Below, one piece after another: positions 42,426 to 52,362 of a DNA stretch of 64,000 nucleotides. The stretch is from Lysobacterales bacterium 15-68-25. GTDB taxonomy: Bacteria > Pseudomonadota > Gammaproteobacteria > Xanthomonadales > Rhodanobacteraceae. Below the pieces are notes generated by a model. That model was not told the origin of the DNA. It saw only the letters and a program-made list of their open reading frames with translations, and made no database searches. The stretch spans positions 62,001-126,000 of the forward strand of contig NCKB01000003.1 in NCBI GenBank assembly GCA_002279065.1, written 5' to 3'. The translations under genes were made by a program, and so were the position numbers. Each line of letters begins with the position of its first letter. Position 1 is the stretch's first letter.

Positions 42426-42914
42426 TCACTGGTTGCGGATGTACTCGACCATGTCGAAGTCGTACGCGTGGTCGGCATCGGCCTTGTGGTGCGTCCGCGA
42501 CACCTCGGTCCACTCGCTGAAGTGCACGCCGGGGAAGAACGTGTCGGCGCCCGCCACCGCGGCGTTCACCCAGGTCAGGTACAGGCGCTGGGCCACCGGC
42601 AGGGCCTCGGCGTAGATCTGGCCGCCGCCGATCACCATTAGGCCCGTGCCGTCGGCGCGGGCGCGCGCCTCATCGAGCGAGCGCACGGTGATCTGGCCGG
42701 GAAACGGTGCCTCGTGGCGGCGGGACAGCACGAGGTTGGTGCGCCCCGGCAGCGCCTTGCCGATCGCCAGCGCGGTGTTGTAGCCCATCAGCACGTACTT
42801 GCCGAGGGTGAGTTCCTTGAACCAGCGCAGGTCGTCCGGCAGGTGCCAGGGCAACTGGCCCTTGCGGCCGATGGCGAAGTTCTCGTCGAGGGCGGCGATC
42901 AGCGAAACGGCCAT
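42426..42914 (-). CDS. folA: FolA, dihydrofolate reductase
   Basis: 162-residue DHFR that reduces dihydrofolate to tetrahydrofolate. It shows SLIAALDENFAIGRKGQLPWHLPDDLRWFKELT with the catalytic acid in PDD, the NADPH site MGYNTALAIGKALPGRTNLVLSR, and MVIGGGQIYAEALP. The usual Arg/Thr of the MGRxT motif is replaced by YNT. It lies downstream of thyA (134 bases apart), its partner in thymidylate synthesis. Confidence 0.95.
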   Translation of the reverse strand: MAVSLIAALDENFAIGRKGQLPWHLPDDLRWFKELTLGKYVLMGYNTALAIGKALPGRTNLVLSRRHEAPFPGQITVRSLDEARARADGTGLMVIGGGQIYAEALPVAQRLYLTWVNAAVAGADTFFPGVHFSEWTEVSRTHHKADADHAYDFDMVEYIRNQ

Positions 42915-43048
42915 GACAATCCTTGCGGCGAAAGTGGCAATGCAGTGCGCCGCGGCGCACCGTTAACCGCCGGATTCTACCGCGCCGGCGCCGGCCGCGG
43001 CACCCTCGCGGCGCCCTGTCGGCGCCGCCACGGGCTCCGGGGCGGGGC

Positions 43049-43843
43049 TCAGACCGCCACCGGCGCCTTGATCGCCGGATGCGACTGGTAGCCCTCGATG
43101 GCCACGTCCTCATAGCGGAAATCGAAGATCGAGCGCACGTCGGGGTTGAGCCGCAGCGTCGGCAGCGCCAACGGCTCGCGCGTGAGCTGCAGCTTCGCCT
43201 GCTCGACATGGTTGTTGTAAAGGTGCGCATCGCCCAAGGTGTGCACGAAGTCGCCGACCTCGAGCCCGCAGACCTGGGCGACCATGTGGGTCAGCAGCGC
43301 ATAGCTGGCAATGTTGAACGGCACGCCGAGGAAGATGTCGCCGGAGCGCTGGTACAGCTGGCAGCTCAGCCGCCCCTCCGCGACGTAGAACTGGAACAGC
43401 GTGTGGCAGGGCATCAGCGCCATCTTCGGCAGCTCGCCCACGTTCCAGGCGCTCACGATCAGCCGGCGCGAATCGGGGTTGCGGCGGATCTCGTCCACCA
43501 CCCAGCGGATCTGGTCCACCGTGCCGCCGTCGGCCGTGGGCCAGCTGCGCCACTGCGCGCCATAGACCGGCCCGAGGTCGCCGTGGGCGTCGGCCCATTC
43601 GTCCCAGATGCTGACGCCGTTTTCCTTGAGGTAGGCGATGTTGGTGTCGCCGCGCAGGAACCAGATCAGCTCGTGGACGATCGAGCGCAGGTGCAGCTTC
43701 TTGGTGGTGACCAGCGGGAAACCTTCGCGCAGGTCGAAACGCATCTGCCAGCCGAACACGCTGCGCGTGCCGGTGCCGGTGCGATCGGATTTCTCGGTGC
43801 CGTGTTCCAGCACGTGGGCAAGCAGGTCGAGGTAGGCGCGCAT
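43049..43843 (-). CDS. thyA: ThyA, thymidylate synthase
   Basis: 264-residue folate-dependent enzyme that methylates dUMP to dTMP. The nucleophile is Cys146 in [12 protein letters not shown]. The dUMP-binding [11 protein letters not shown], [23 protein letters not shown] and HLYNNH motifs are all present, and the C-terminus ends in PVAV. Length equals that of the E. coli enzyme. It pairs with folA downstream. Confidence 0.97.
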   Translation of the reverse strand: MRAYLDLLAHVLEHGTEKSDRTGTGTRSVFGWQMRFDLREGFPLVTTKKLHLRSIVHELIWFLRGDTNIAYLKENGVSIWDEWADAHGDLGPVYGAQWRSWPTADGGTVDQIRWVVDEIRRNPDSRRLIVSAWNVGELPKMALMPCHTLFQFYVAEGRLSCQLYQRSGDIFLGVPFNIASYALLTHMVAQVCGLEVGDFVHTLGDAHLYNNHVEQAKLQLTREPLALPTLRLNPDVRSIFDFRYEDVAIEGYQSHPAIKAPVAV

Positions 43844-43952
43844 CCGGCAAGATTACCAGCCGCCGGCACGGGACCGGGAGGCATGACGAGGGTCACTCCC
43901 CACCGTCGGCGAGCGCGCCTAGACTCGGACTTTTCCCAGGGAGTCAACGCAG

Positions 43953-44963
43953 ATGGCCCAGTGGTACTTCAGCTACGGCAAGGATGCCGAACGGATCGGT
44001 CCGCTCGACGACGCGGCGGCCCGCGAGCAGGCCCGGCGCCAGCCTGACGGCTACTGCTGGCGCGAAGGCTTCACCGAATGGAAGCCGATCCGCGCCGTCG
44101 GCGAGCTGGGTTCGGGCCTCGGCGTGGCACCGCCGCCCGCCCCGCCACTGCGCGGCAGCCAGGCCGACGAGATCGACTACCGCATCGTCGGCACCGACAT
44201 GCAGTTCGTCGAGATCGAGCTGGACCCGGGCGAAAGTGCCGTGGCCGAGGCCGGCGCCCTCATGTACAAGGAATCCGCCATCCAGATGGATACGGTCTTC
44301 GGTGACGGCTCGGCCGCCAGCCAGGGCGGCGGCCTGATGGACAAGCTGCTGTCGGCCGGCAAGCGCGTGATCACCGGCGAGAGCCTGTTCACCACCGTAT
44401 TCACCCACACCGGCAGCGGCAAGGCCAAGGTGGCGTTCGCCGCGCCCTACCCCGGCACGGTGATGGCGATGAAGCTGTCCGAGCACAACGGCCGGCTGAT
44501 CTGCCAGAAGGACTCGTTCCTGGCCGGCGCGCGGGGCGTGCAGCTGGGCATCTTCTTCCAGCGCAAGATCCTCACCGGCCTGTTCGGCGGCGAGGGTTTC
44601 ATCATGCAGAAGCTCGAGGGCGATGGCTGGGTGTTCGTGCATGCCGGCGGCACCGTGGTGCAGCGCGAGCTCAAGGCGGGTGAACGGCTGGACGTGGACA
44701 CCGGCTGCGTGGTCGCTTTCCACGACACGGTCAGCATGGACGTGAAGCCCGTCGGCGGCATCAAGAGCATGTTCTTCGGCGGCGAGGGCATGTTCCTGGC
44801 CACGCTGACCGGCCCCGGCACGGTGTGGCTGCAGTCGCTGCCGTTCTCGCGCATGGCCGGGCGCATGCTGGCGGCTGCGCCGCAGGGCGGCGGACAGCGC
44901 CGCGGCGAAGGCTCGATCCTCGGCGGGCTGGGAGACATCCTCGGCGGCGACCGCAATTTCTGA
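43953..44963 (+). CDS. GYF_2-domain protein with AIM24/TIGR00266 domain
   Basis: 336 residues. An N-terminal GYF_2-type domain (about 1-55; WYFSYGKDAERIGPLDDAAAREQA ... WREGFTEWKPI) precedes a Pro-rich linker. The AIM24-like beta-sandwich (about 75-300) carries YRIVGTDMQFVEIELDPGESAVAEAGALMYKE and GEGFIMQKLEGDGWVFVHAGG, with a glycine-rich tail. The family (AIM24, mitochondrial biogenesis factor in yeast; TIGR00266 in bacteria) has no known biochemical role. The GYF_2 module suggests binding of proline-rich peptides. Confidence 0.85.
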   Translation: MAQWYFSYGKDAERIGPLDDAAAREQARRQPDGYCWREGFTEWKPIRAVGELGSGLGVAPPPAPPLRGSQADEIDYRIVGTDMQFVEIELDPGESAVAEAGALMYKESAIQMDTVFGDGSAASQGGGLMDKLLSAGKRVITGESLFTTVFTHTGSGKAKVAFAAPYPGTVMAMKLSEHNGRLICQKDSFLAGARGVQLGIFFQRKILTGLFGGEGFIMQKLEGDGWVFVHAGGTVVQRELKAGERLDVDTGCVVAFHDTVSMDVKPVGGIKSMFFGGEGMFLATLTGPGTVWLQSLPFSRMAGRMLAAAPQGGGQRRGEGSILGGLGDILGGDRNF

Positions 44964-44973
44964 CGCCCCGAAT

Positions 44974-44997
44974 GGCCCCGGCGCCAACGCCGGGGCC
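44974..44997. terminator. Two-way hairpin between the AIM24-like gene and lgt
   Basis: Perfect 10-base stem GGCCCCGGCG / CGCCGGGGCC with loop CCAA lies between two convergent stops. The U-tracts are short, so it may act mainly as a shared 3'-end structure. Confidence 0.6.
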
Positions 44998-45005
44998 TCG
45001 GACGG

Positions 45006-45893
45006 CTATTTGGTCGCCACCTCGGCCAGCGGCAGCACCGGCGCACGCCGCGACATCGCCAGCAGCACCAGCCCCACGACGATCAGCGGGATCGACTGCA
45101 CCTGGCCCATGGTCAGCCAGCCCCAGGCCAGGTAACCCAGCTGCGGATCCGGCACGCGCACGAACTCCACCGCGAAGCGGAAGCAGCCGTACAGCAGGGC
45201 GAACAGGCCGGAGACGAGATAGCGCGGCCGCGGCTTGAGCGACACCAGCCACAGCACCGCGAACATCACCACACCTTCCAGCGTCAGTTCATAGAGCTGC
45301 GACGGGTGCCGCGGCAGGCCGCCGAACTGCTGCAGTCGTTCGGCCAGGGCGGGATGGCCGGCCGCCAGCTGCAGGTCCTCGTCACGCGAACCGGGGAAGA
45401 TCATCGCCCACGGCACGTCGCCGGGCTTGCCCCACAGCTCGCCGTTGATGAAGTTGCCCAGCCGCCCCAGACCCAGGCCCAGCGGCACCATCGGCGCCAC
45501 GAAGTCGATCGTGTCGAACGGATGCAGGCGGTACCGGCGCGACCACCACCAGCCGGTCAGCACCACGCCCAGCAGGCCACCGTGGAAACTCATGCCGCCG
45601 TCCCACACCCGGAACAGCGCCAGCGGATCGTGCCAGATCCAGCTGGGGCCGCCAGCGTAGTAGAACAGCATGTACCAGACGCGGCCACCGACGATCACGC
45701 CCATCATGGCGTAGAACATCAGGTCGCCCAGCGCATCGCGGCTCACCGGCAGGCGCCCCCTGCGGCGGCGGTACTCGGCCAGGGTCGCCACCAGCAGGAA
45801 GCCGAACAGGTACATCAGCCCGTACCAGTGCACCTGCAGCGGCCCGAGCTTGAAGGCGACGGGATCGAACTGGACGACGAAGGGCTGGGTCAT
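45006..45893 (-). CDS. lgt: Lgt, prolipoprotein diacylglyceryl transferase
   Basis: Essential inner-membrane enzyme that moves diacylglycerol from phosphatidylglycerol to the lipobox Cys of prelipoproteins. The 295-residue protein has about seven membrane segments, the FHGGLLG motif with His104, and the Lgt signature [17 protein letters not shown] (139-155) with Arg144. The frame stays open far upstream as a shadow of the next gene, but the ATG at 45893 gives the normal start. It is needed for the lipoproteins LemA and the HlyD-like protein in this window. Confidence 0.95.
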   Translation of the reverse strand: MTQPFVVQFDPVAFKLGPLQVHWYGLMYLFGFLLVATLAEYRRRRGRLPVSRDALGDLMFYAMMGVIVGGRVWYMLFYYAGGPSWIWHDPLALFRVWDGGMSFHGGLLGVVLTGWWWSRRYRLHPFDTIDFVAPMVPLGLGLGRLGNFINGELWGKPGDVPWAMIFPGSRDEDLQLAAGHPALAERLQQFGGLPRHPSQLYELTLEGVVMFAVLWLVSLKPRPRYLVSGLFALLYGCFRFAVEFVRVPDPQLGYLAWGWLTMGQVQSIPLIVVGLVLLAMSRRAPVLPLAEVATK

Positions 45894-45951
45894 GGCGGCC
45901 GACGGCAAAAATCCCAAGTCTAACGGCGCGAGCGAACCCTCGGGAAAGCCA

Positions 45952-45979
45952 TTCACCGCGCGCGGCCGCTGGATATACT
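45952..45979 (+). promoter_or_regulatory. Candidate sigma-70 promoter of the S9 peptidase gene
   Basis: -35 TTCACC (45952-45957), 16-base spacer, and -10 TATACT (45974-45979), one of the best -10 matches in the window, about 100 bases before the peptidase ATG at 46080. The leader between them contains the small hairpin-prone GGAGTCCGCGCAAAGCGG region. Confidence 0.5.
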
Positions 45980-46079
45980 GCCGGTTAAGGGAAAAGGGAG
46001 TCCGCGCAAAGCGGAACCGCCGGGCACGATGCTCCTCCGTGTTCGAGCGCGCGGGGGAGGAGCACTCAGGGGAAAGCCA

Positions 46080-48032
46080 ATGCGAAAGTATTCGCGACTC
46101 GCGCTGCTTGCGGCGGCGCTGGGTTGTGCCTGCACCACCGCGGCAGCTAGCGATCTCATTCCGGTGGAGTCCTTTGCCCGGCACCCGGCCGTGTCGATGC
46201 CAAGACTCTCGCCGGACGGCCAGTTCCTTGCCGTCCGCATGGATGGAGACGACGGCATGCATGCCCTGGTCGTCTTCAAGGTGACCGACATGAGCGCTCC
46301 GGTCAGCATGCTGCGCATGCCCAGGTACGAGGTCCCCGTCGATTTCGTCTGGGTGAGCAACAAGCGTCTCATCGTCGAGAAGGGCAAGGTATTCGGCTCG
46401 ATCGACAAGCCGATGCTGACCGGGGAGATCATCGCCTCGGATTACGACGGCAAGCATCAGGACTACATCTACGGCTACCACACCGAGCAGAGCTCGCGTG
46501 CCGCCACGCGCAGCCTCGATCGCGGATTCGGCTTCTACGACGGCATGCCGGAGCCCGCCAACGGCCACTTCTACATGAGCGCCGAGAGCTGGAGCAACGA
46601 TCACCAGAGCTTGCTCTACGACGTGGACGCCGACCACGGCACCCGCCATCTCATCGGAGACATCGGCGTGGGCGGGCTCGCATTCATGGTCGGCAACGAC
46701 GGCCAGGGCCATTACGCCTACGGCCGCAACGACAACTTCGACTATGTCGTCTACCACCGTCAGAATGGCCAGTGGGTATCGCTCGGCCCGGACCAGATCG
46801 GTGCCAGCTTCGAGCCGCTGCGCAACACGCCGGATGGCCAGCGCATCTACGCCAGCTACGCGGCCGACGGCGGCCCGACCTCGCTGGTGGAGGAAGCCGA
46901 GGACGGCAGCAACCGGAAAGTGCTGGCCGCCGCGGGACCGGGCAGCGTGACCGGCATCGAATGGACGTCGCTGCCGCTGCAGCCCTTCGCCACCACGCTG
47001 GGCACGGGCATCCCGACGCCAACCTATCTCGACCCCAACGCACCGATGTCGAAGCTGCATCGCGCGCTCAGCCTGAAATTCCCCGGCAGCTACGTGCACT
47101 TCGTCAACTTCAGCGACGACGGCAGCGAGTTGCTGTTCGGCGTCAGCAGCGACCGGTCACCGGGAACCTACTTCCTGATCAACACGCATACCTACAAGGT
47201 CGTGAAGCTGTTCGACGTGGCCCCGTGGATCCAGCCCTCACAGATGGCCGAGCGCCGCCCGATGATGTTCAAGGCGAGCGATGGCACCGAACTGGAAGCC
47301 ATCCTTACCCTGCCGAAGGGGGTGCCGGAAGCCAACCTGCCGATGGTGCTTTTGCCGCACGGCGGCCCGATCGACGTGCGGGACGACTGGTTCTACGACA
47401 GCGACGCCCAGTTCCTGGCCAGCCGCGGCTATCTGGTGCTGCAGGTCAATTACCGCGGCTCGGCGGGCCGCGGCGAGGCGTTCAAGGAAGCCGGCTACCT
47501 GAACTGGGGCACGCGCATCCAGCAGGACCTGATCGACGGCGTGAAGTGGGCGATCAGCCAACAATATGCCGACCCCAGGCGCATCTGCGTGTACGGCGGC
47601 AGCTTCGGTGGCTACTCGGCGATGATGACCACCATCCGGGCTCCTGGCCTGTTCAAGTGCGCGATCGGCTATGCCGGCGTCTACGACCTGGCAATGATGT
47701 ACAGGAAGGGCGACGTACGGGAGAGCAAGAGCGGGCGCAGCTACCTGCACACAGTGATCGGACGGGATGACGCGTCGCTGGACGCCAACTCGCCCGACAA
47801 GCTGGCCGAGAAGATCGACGTACCGGTGTTGCTGATCCACGGTGAAGACGACCAGCGGGCGCCCTTCGCCCAGGCCAAGGCGATGCGGGCTGCGCTCGAC
47901 GCCGCCCACAAGCCTTATGAGTGGCTGGCCAAGCCCGAGGAGGGCCACGGCTTCTACGACGAGAAGAACAACATCGAGCGCCTGCAGCGCATCCAGGCCT
48001 TCCTCGAGAAGTACATCGGCAAGGGCTTCTGA
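46080..48032 (+). CDS. S9-family prolyl oligopeptidase, secreted
   Basis: 650 residues with a signal peptide (1-23), a beta-propeller region with SPDGQF- and DDGSE-type blades, and an S9 hydrolase domain. The catalytic Ser is in [11 protein letters not shown], Asp in [10 protein letters not shown] and His in [11 protein letters not shown]. This last pattern (GHGF, IHGxxD) is typical of the acylaminoacyl-peptidase-like secreted enzymes that are numerous in xanthomonads. The ATG at 46080 has AGGGGA 7 bases upstream. It differs clearly from the DPP5-like enzyme at 19126. Confidence 0.92.
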   Translation: MRKYSRLALLAAALGCACTTAAASDLIPVESFARHPAVSMPRLSPDGQFLAVRMDGDDGMHALVVFKVTDMSAPVSMLRMPRYEVPVDFVWVSNKRLIVEKGKVFGSIDKPMLTGEIIASDYDGKHQDYIYGYHTEQSSRAATRSLDRGFGFYDGMPEPANGHFYMSAESWSNDHQSLLYDVDADHGTRHLIGDIGVGGLAFMVGNDGQGHYAYGRNDNFDYVVYHRQNGQWVSLGPDQIGASFEPLRNTPDGQRIYASYAADGGPTSLVEEAEDGSNRKVLAAAGPGSVTGIEWTSLPLQPFATTLGTGIPTPTYLDPNAPMSKLHRALSLKFPGSYVHFVNFSDDGSELLFGVSSDRSPGTYFLINTHTYKVVKLFDVAPWIQPSQMAERRPMMFKASDGTELEAILTLPKGVPEANLPMVLLPHGGPIDVRDDWFYDSDAQFLASRGYLVLQVNYRGSAGRGEAFKEAGYLNWGTRIQQDLIDGVKWAISQQYADPRRICVYGGSFGGYSAMMTTIRAPGLFKCAIGYAGVYDLAMMYRKGDVRESKSGRSYLHTVIGRDDASLDANSPDKLAEKIDVPVLLIHGEDDQRAPFAQAKAMRAALDAAHKPYEWLAKPEEGHGFYDEKNNIERLQRIQAFLEKYIGKGF

Positions 48033-48039
48033 GGCCCTC

Positions 48040-48073
48040 GACGAAAGGGCCGCCCGAAGGCGGCCTTTTCGTC
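48040..48073. terminator. Strong two-way terminator
   Basis: A 15-base stem GACGAAAGGGCCGCC / GGCGGCCTTTTCGTC with one G-T wobble and a CGAA tetraloop lies between the convergent S9 peptidase and TPM genes. It includes the last bases of the minus-strand gene. T-rich tracts on both strands make it bidirectional. Confidence 0.8.
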
Positions 48074-48575
48074 AAAGCAGCACGGGCCGGTCCGGCAGTT
48101 CGTCCGGGTTGTCGCGACCGTCGCTGGGGAATTGCTCGGCGGCCAGCGCGTGGATCGAGGCGATCCCGTCCAGGCTGCCTTCGCGCCAGCGGCCGGCAGC
48201 AAAGGCCGCGCGCATCGTCGCGCAGATGCGCTCCCACGCGTCACGATCCACCCTGGCGGCCAACCCGCGATCAGCGATGATCTCGATGCGACGTTCGGCC
48301 AGCAGCACGTAGACCAGCAACCCGGTGTTGAGCTCGGTGTCCCACACGCCCAGCTGCGCGAATACCTGCTGCGCGCGCTGGCGTGCGGTGATACCCGCCC
48401 AGACCGCCAAAGGCGGCAGGCGCGATTCCACCGCAAAGCGCAGCTCGACACGGTGGTGACGCTCGCCATCGTGGATCGCCGTGGCCATCTCGTCGAGCAG
48501 CGCGGATGGAAACCAGCGGCGCAACTGGAACCAGGCGCCGAACAGGTTGCGCGACAGCCGTTCGATGCGCCCCAT
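48072..48575 (-). CDS. TPM-domain protein (second of pair)
   Basis: 167 residues, TPM phosphatase-like domain without the signal peptide or Gly-rich tail of its upstream partner. It shows HHRVELRFAVESRLPP, ARQRAQQVFAQLGVWDTELNTGLLVYVLLAERRIEIIADRGLAARV and a helical C-terminus. The ATG overlaps the stop of the larger TPM gene as TGATG. This lemA - TPM - TPM order is common in proteobacteria; the proteins are thought to be membrane-envelope partners, and their role is unknown. Confidence 0.87.
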   Translation of the reverse strand: MGRIERLSRNLFGAWFQLRRWFPSALLDEMATAIHDGERHHRVELRFAVESRLPPLAVWAGITARQRAQQVFAQLGVWDTELNTGLLVYVLLAERRIEIIADRGLAARVDRDAWERICATMRAAFAAGRWREGSLDGIASIHALAAEQFPSDGRDNPDELPDRPVLL

Positions 48576-49462
48576 CACCAGCTCCCCGAGGAACCGCCGC
48601 CGCCGAAGCTGCCGCCGCCGCCGCTGAAACCGCCTCCGCTGCCGCCGCCGAAGCCGCCGCCCCCGAAACCGCCACCGCCCCAGCCACCGCCGCCGAAACC
48701 GCCCCAGCCACCCCAGCCGCCGCCGCCGATGGAGCGCCCGCCGCCGCCGGGCATCAGCATCACGATGCCGCCGATGATGGCGCCGAGCACGCCGACGCCG
48801 ACGGTCGCCGCGATCAGCCACAGCAGCCCGCCGGTCAGCGCCGCGCCCAGCGGCGTGCGAACGATCACGTGAGCCCGCCCGAACAGCCGGCGCAGGAACA
48901 GCGCCACGAACAGGCCGATCAGCATCGCGTGCCCGACGTCCAGCCCGCCCCGCGGTTGCCTCGACTCCTTGGGCGCCGGCAGGGGCTCGCCGTCGATCAG
49001 CTTGATCAACGCGTCGACACCGGCATCCAGGCCGCCATAGAAATCACCCTGCTTGAAGCGCGACTCGATGAACTCGCGCCGGATGCGCGCGGTGGCCGCG
49101 TCCGGCACCGCACCCTCCAGGCCATAGCCGACCTCGATGCGGTCCTTGCGGTCGTTCTTGGCCACCAGCAGCAGGATGCCGTCGTCGGTGCCCTTGCGAC
49201 CGATCTTGTTGGCCTCGGCCACGGCCAGCGAATAGCTCTCGATATCCTGGTCGCCGGTGGTCGGCACCATCAGCACCACCAGCTGGGCACCCTTGCGCTG
49301 CTCGAGCGCAACCAGCTTGGCGTCCAGCGCGTCGACCTGCTGCGGCGTGAGCGTGCCGGTGAGATCGGTGACGTGACGGGTCAGGTGGGGCACGTCGGCC
49401 GCCCGCACCGGAGCGAACCACGCCAGTGCCAGGAGCAGGAAGAGGCGCGTCAGGCGCCGCAT
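48575..49462 (-). CDS. TPM-domain protein with Gly-rich tail (YgcG-like)
   Basis: 295 residues: signal peptide (1-21), TPM domain (about 24-150; VTDLTGTLTPQQVDALDAKL, KIGRKGTDDGILLLVAKNDRKDRIEVGYGLEGAVPD), two membrane segments (about 178-195 and 208-235) and a tail of about 55 residues made almost only of Gly, Trp, Phe and Ser, ending GSSGSW. This is the standard YgcG layout. It lies 4 bases after lemA and overlaps the next TPM gene by TGATG. Confidence 0.9.
   Translation of the reverse strand: MRRLTRLFLLLALAWFAPVRAADVPHLTRHVTDLTGTLTPQQVDALDAKLVALEQRKGAQLVVLMVPTTGDQDIESYSLAVAEANKIGRKGTDDGILLLVAKNDRKDRIEVGYGLEGAVPDAATARIRREFIESRFKQGDFYGGLDAGVDALIKLIDGEPLPAPKESRQPRGGLDVGHAMLIGLFVALFLRRLFGRAHVIVRTPLGAALTGGLLWLIAATVGVGVLGAIIGGIVMLMPGGGGRSIGGGGWGGWGGFGGGGWGGGGFGGGGFGGGSGGGFSGGGGSFGGGGSSGSW
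48578..48740. repeat. Low-complexity (GGC)n/(CCG)n tract coding the Gly-rich tail
   Basis: Tandem variants of CCGCCGCCGAAGCCG and related units encode GGGGFGGGG-type repeats of the upstream TPM protein. The opposite strand is open and would give a Pro-rich peptide, but that is only the complement of the repeat. Slipped-strand length change is likely here. Confidence 0.6.
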
Positions 49463-49466
49463 CGGA

Positions 49467-50087
49467 TCAGTGCGCCGACGCGGGCGCGGCCGGCGCGCTG
49501 CTGCCGAAGTCGACCTTCGGCGCGGTGGAAATGGCCTGCTCGTTTTCCACGCTGAAGTTCGGCTTGACCTTGTAGCCGAACATCTTCGCCGTGAGGTTGT
49601 TCGGGAAGCTGCGGATCAGTGTGTTATACGCCTGCACCGCCTGTACGTAGCGATTGCGTGCCACGGTGACGCGGTTCTCGGTGCCCTCCAGCTGGGCCTG
49701 CAGGTTCTGGAACAGCCCGTCGGCCTTGAGCTGCGGGTAGTTCTCGCTGACCACCATCAGGCGCGAGAGCGCGCTGGAGAGCTGGCCCTGCGCGGCCTGG
49801 AACTGCTTGAGCTTCTCCGCGTCGTTGATGGTGTCGGCATCGACCTTGATCGATCCGACCTTGGCGCGCGCCTCGGTCACCTCGGTGAACACCTTCTCCT
49901 CGTGCTGCGCGTAGCCCTTCACCGTGGCGACCAGGTTGGGTACCAGGTCGGCGCGCCGCTGGTACTGGTTGATGACCTCCGACCACGATGCCTTCACCGC
50001 CTCGTCCTGGCGCTGGATGGCGTTGTAGCCGCAGCCGGACAGGCCGGCCACCAGAAGCAGGATCAGGCAGGTTCGCAGCAGTTTCAT
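49467..50087 (-). CDS. lemA: LemA family lipoprotein
   Basis: 206 residues. Lipoprotein signal with the lipobox LSGC (about Cys19), then the LemA helical domain: YNAIQRQDEAVKASWSEVINQYQRRADLVPNLVATVKGYAQHEE, LSSALSRLMVVSENYPQLKA, and LEGTENRVTVARNRYVQAVQAYNTLIRSFP. The C-terminus is Ala/Pro-rich. The ATG at 50087 has AGGGAG upstream. It heads the lemA-TPM-TPM operon. The molecular function is unknown. Confidence 0.93.
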   Translation of the reverse strand: MKLLRTCLILLLVAGLSGCGYNAIQRQDEAVKASWSEVINQYQRRADLVPNLVATVKGYAQHEEKVFTEVTEARAKVGSIKVDADTINDAEKLKQFQAAQGQLSSALSRLMVVSENYPQLKADGLFQNLQAQLEGTENRVTVARNRYVQAVQAYNTLIRSFPNNLTAKMFGYKVKPNFSVENEQAISTAPKVDFGSSAPAAPASAH

Positions 50088-50166
50088 GGCTTCACTCCCT
50101 CGATGGAGACGGCGGGGCAATTCCCGATCCCCTCCAGCATACGACGCCCGCGCGGGCGCCGCCCGC

Positions 50167-50541
50167 TCAAAGCCAGCGCGGTCCCAGGACCAGCGCCCAG
50201 CACAGCACCATCAGCAACAGCAGCAGGAACACCGCAGCCGAGCCCATGTCCTTGGCGCGTCCGGCGAGTTCGTGGAAATCGGGACTGACCCTGTCCACCA
50301 CAGCCTCGATGGCCGAATTGAGCAGCTCGGCCGAGAGCACGAGCACCGCCGGAAGCACCAGCGCGATCTTCTCCAGCGGCCCGTGCCCCAGCCACAGGCC
50401 CAGCGGCACCAGCACCACCGCCAGCATGGCTTCGAGCCGGAACGACGCCTCGTGCCGCCAGCCCGCCTGCAGCCCCTTCATCGACCAGCGGAAGGCGTTC
50501 CAGAGCTGGCGCGGGTTGCCGCGAAATCCACTGCCGGGCAT
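50167..50541 (-). CDS. dgkA: Diacylglycerol kinase
   Basis: 124-residue integral membrane kinase that phosphorylates diacylglycerol released during lipid-modification reactions. It has the active-site helix AELLNSAIEAVVDRVSPDFHELAGRAKDMGSAAV with the catalytic Glu/Asn residues, and three membrane segments. An amphipathic N-terminus (QLWNAFRWSMKGLQAGWRHEASFRLE) precedes the core. The start ATG is at 50541; the in-frame stretch up to 50652 is not needed. It lies 79 bases after lemA on the same strand. Confidence 0.93.
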   Translation of the reverse strand: MPGSGFRGNPRQLWNAFRWSMKGLQAGWRHEASFRLEAMLAVVLVPLGLWLGHGPLEKIALVLPAVLVLSAELLNSAIEAVVDRVSPDFHELAGRAKDMGSAAVFLLLLLMVLCWALVLGPRWL

Positions 50542-50765
50542 CGGGTTGGTTCTCCAGGACGGACCAATGTCCCCGCCCACGGGGCGGGAGATCGAGTGGG
50601 CCGCATCATGCCACACGTTCCTGCGGACGCCTTTTGCCCTATTGCGGTGCAACTACAAGGCTGAGCCGAATCGGGTACCCTTCCGAGGTTGTGTCCCGCC
50701 AAGGGGCCACGCTTGAGAGGTGCTGCCGCGTGCGGTGCCAAGGCATGAACCCGCACGGAAAAGGT

Positions 50766-52325
50766 ATGGCCATCCAGAATCCGCCCGTCTCGCAGACCCG
50801 CTCCTTCAGCACCGTCTTCCTGATCGAAATGTGGGAGCGCTTCGGCTTCTACGGCATGCAGGTGCTGATGGTCACCTACATGATCAAGAAGCTCGGCTTC
50901 GTCGACACCCGATCCAACCTGGTGTGGGGCGCGGCGGCGGCGCTGATCTACGTGACGCCGGCGATCGGCGGCTGGGTCGGCGACAAGCTGATCGGCACCC
51001 GCCGCACCATGCGCATGGGCGCGATCGTGCTGATGCTGGGCTACGCGCTGCTGTGGATTCCCACCGAAAGCGCCTGGTTCCTGTACTTCTCGCTGGGCGT
51101 GATCATCGTCGGCAACGGCATGTTCAAGCCGAACGCCGGCAACCTGGTGCGCAAGATCTACGAGGGCGACGACACCAAGATCGACAGCGCCTTCACCATC
51201 TACTACATGGCGGTGAACATCGGCTCGACCATCTCGATGCTGCTCACCCCGTGGATCCGCGACTACGTCGGCCAGCGCTACGGCGACGACTGGGGCTGGC
51301 ACACCGCCTTTGGCGCCTGCGCCGTCGGCCTGGCGCTGGGCCTGATCAACTACGGCCTGATGAGCCGCACGCTGGCCCACATCGGCTCGCCCGCGGACGA
51401 CAAGCGCGTGGACCTGAAGAAACTGGCCGGCGTGCTCGGCGCCGGCGTGGTGCTGGTGTTCGTCTCGGCCTTCATCCTGCAGAACGAGGCGGTCGCGCGG
51501 GTCTGCGTGTACGCCGCCGGCGTGGTGATCCTGGGCATCTTCATCCACCTGATCCGCTCCAGCCACCGCGACGAGCGCGCGGGCCTCACCGCCGCGCTGG
51601 TGCTGACAGTGCAGACGATCTTCTTCTTCATCTTCTACCAGCAGATGTCCACGTCGCTGAACCTGTTCGCGCAGAAGAACGTGAACCTGGACTTCAGCCT
51701 GTTCGGCTGGCACATCTTCACGTGGATCCCCGAGCAGTTCCAGTCGCTCAACGCGATCTGGATCGTGGCCCTGAGCCCGGTACTGGTGCTCATCTACAAC
51801 TCGCTGGGCCGCGTCGGCAAAGACATCTCCGTGGCCGCGAAATTCGCCTGGGGCTTCGCCGCGGTGGCCGCCGGTTTCTTCATCTACGGCGTCGGCGCTC
51901 GCTGGGCGGTGGGTGGCCAGGTGTCGTCGTGGATCATGGTGTGGGGCTACGGCCTGTACTCGCTGGGCGAGCTGCTGGTGTCCGGCCTGGGCTTGGCGAT
52001 GATCGCCCGCTACGTGCCGGCGCGGATGGGCGGCTTCATGATGGGCGCCTATTACGTGGCTTCCGGCATCTCGCAGTACCTTGGCAGCGTGGTGGCCAAC
52101 TACGCGCACATCCCGGAAGGATTGACCGACCCGGTGCAGTCGCTGGACATCTACACCAGCCTGTTCAACAAGCTCGGCCTGGTCGGCGTGGGCTGCACGG
52201 TGATCGCCGTCGCGGTGCTGCCACTGATGAACCGCCTGTCGGCCAGCCACTCCGACGTGGCAACCAACCACGACCCGCTGCCTGCCTCGCGCAGCGAAGA
52301 GGGCTACGATACGCCCTCCCCGTGA
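50766..52325 (+). CDS. POT-family proton-coupled oligopeptide transporter
   Basis: 519 residues, 12-14 membrane segments (PTR2/DtpA family), import of di- and tripeptides with protons. The proton-coupling motif E21-x-x-E24-R25-F26 (IEMWERFGFYGMQ) is complete. AIGGWVGDKLIGTRRTMRMGAI and FTIYYMAVNIGSTISMLLTPWI are the PTR2 signature segments. An ATG at 50745 is a possible earlier start; GGA lies 6 bases before the ATG at 50766. Secreted S9 peptidases in this window could supply its peptides. Confidence 0.92.
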   Translation: MAIQNPPVSQTRSFSTVFLIEMWERFGFYGMQVLMVTYMIKKLGFVDTRSNLVWGAAAALIYVTPAIGGWVGDKLIGTRRTMRMGAIVLMLGYALLWIPTESAWFLYFSLGVIIVGNGMFKPNAGNLVRKIYEGDDTKIDSAFTIYYMAVNIGSTISMLLTPWIRDYVGQRYGDDWGWHTAFGACAVGLALGLINYGLMSRTLAHIGSPADDKRVDLKKLAGVLGAGVVLVFVSAFILQNEAVARVCVYAAGVVILGIFIHLIRSSHRDERAGLTAALVLTVQTIFFFIFYQQMSTSLNLFAQKNVNLDFSLFGWHIFTWIPEQFQSLNAIWIVALSPVLVLIYNSLGRVGKDISVAAKFAWGFAAVAAGFFIYGVGARWAVGGQVSSWIMVWGYGLYSLGELLVSGLGLAMIARYVPARMGGFMMGAYYVASGISQYLGSVVANYAHIPEGLTDPVQSLDIYTSLFNKLGLVGVGCTVIAVAVLPLMNRLSASHSDVATNHDPLPASRSEEGYDTPSP

Positions 52326-52331
52326 GCCACC

Positions 52332-52360
52332 AAGGCCCGCCACCCGGCGGGCCTTTTCTC
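52332..52360 (+). terminator. Intrinsic terminator of the POT gene
   Basis: Perfect 10-base stem AAGGCCCGCC / GGCGGGCCTT with loop ACCC, then TTCTC. It starts 6 bases after the stop, and the regB start codon comes at 52363, directly behind the T-tract. Confidence 0.8.
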
Positions 52361-52362
52361 TT

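Noticed and set aside
43008-43028. Hairpin GCGGCGCC / GGCGCCGC between folA and thyA
   Set aside because: Perfect but with no U-tract, in very GC-rich DNA where such pairs arise by chance, and lying between two genes of the same strand.
48500-49555. Pro- and Ala-rich open frames opposite the TPM genes
   Set aside because: They are the complement of the Gly-rich tail repeat and show no start signal or known pattern.
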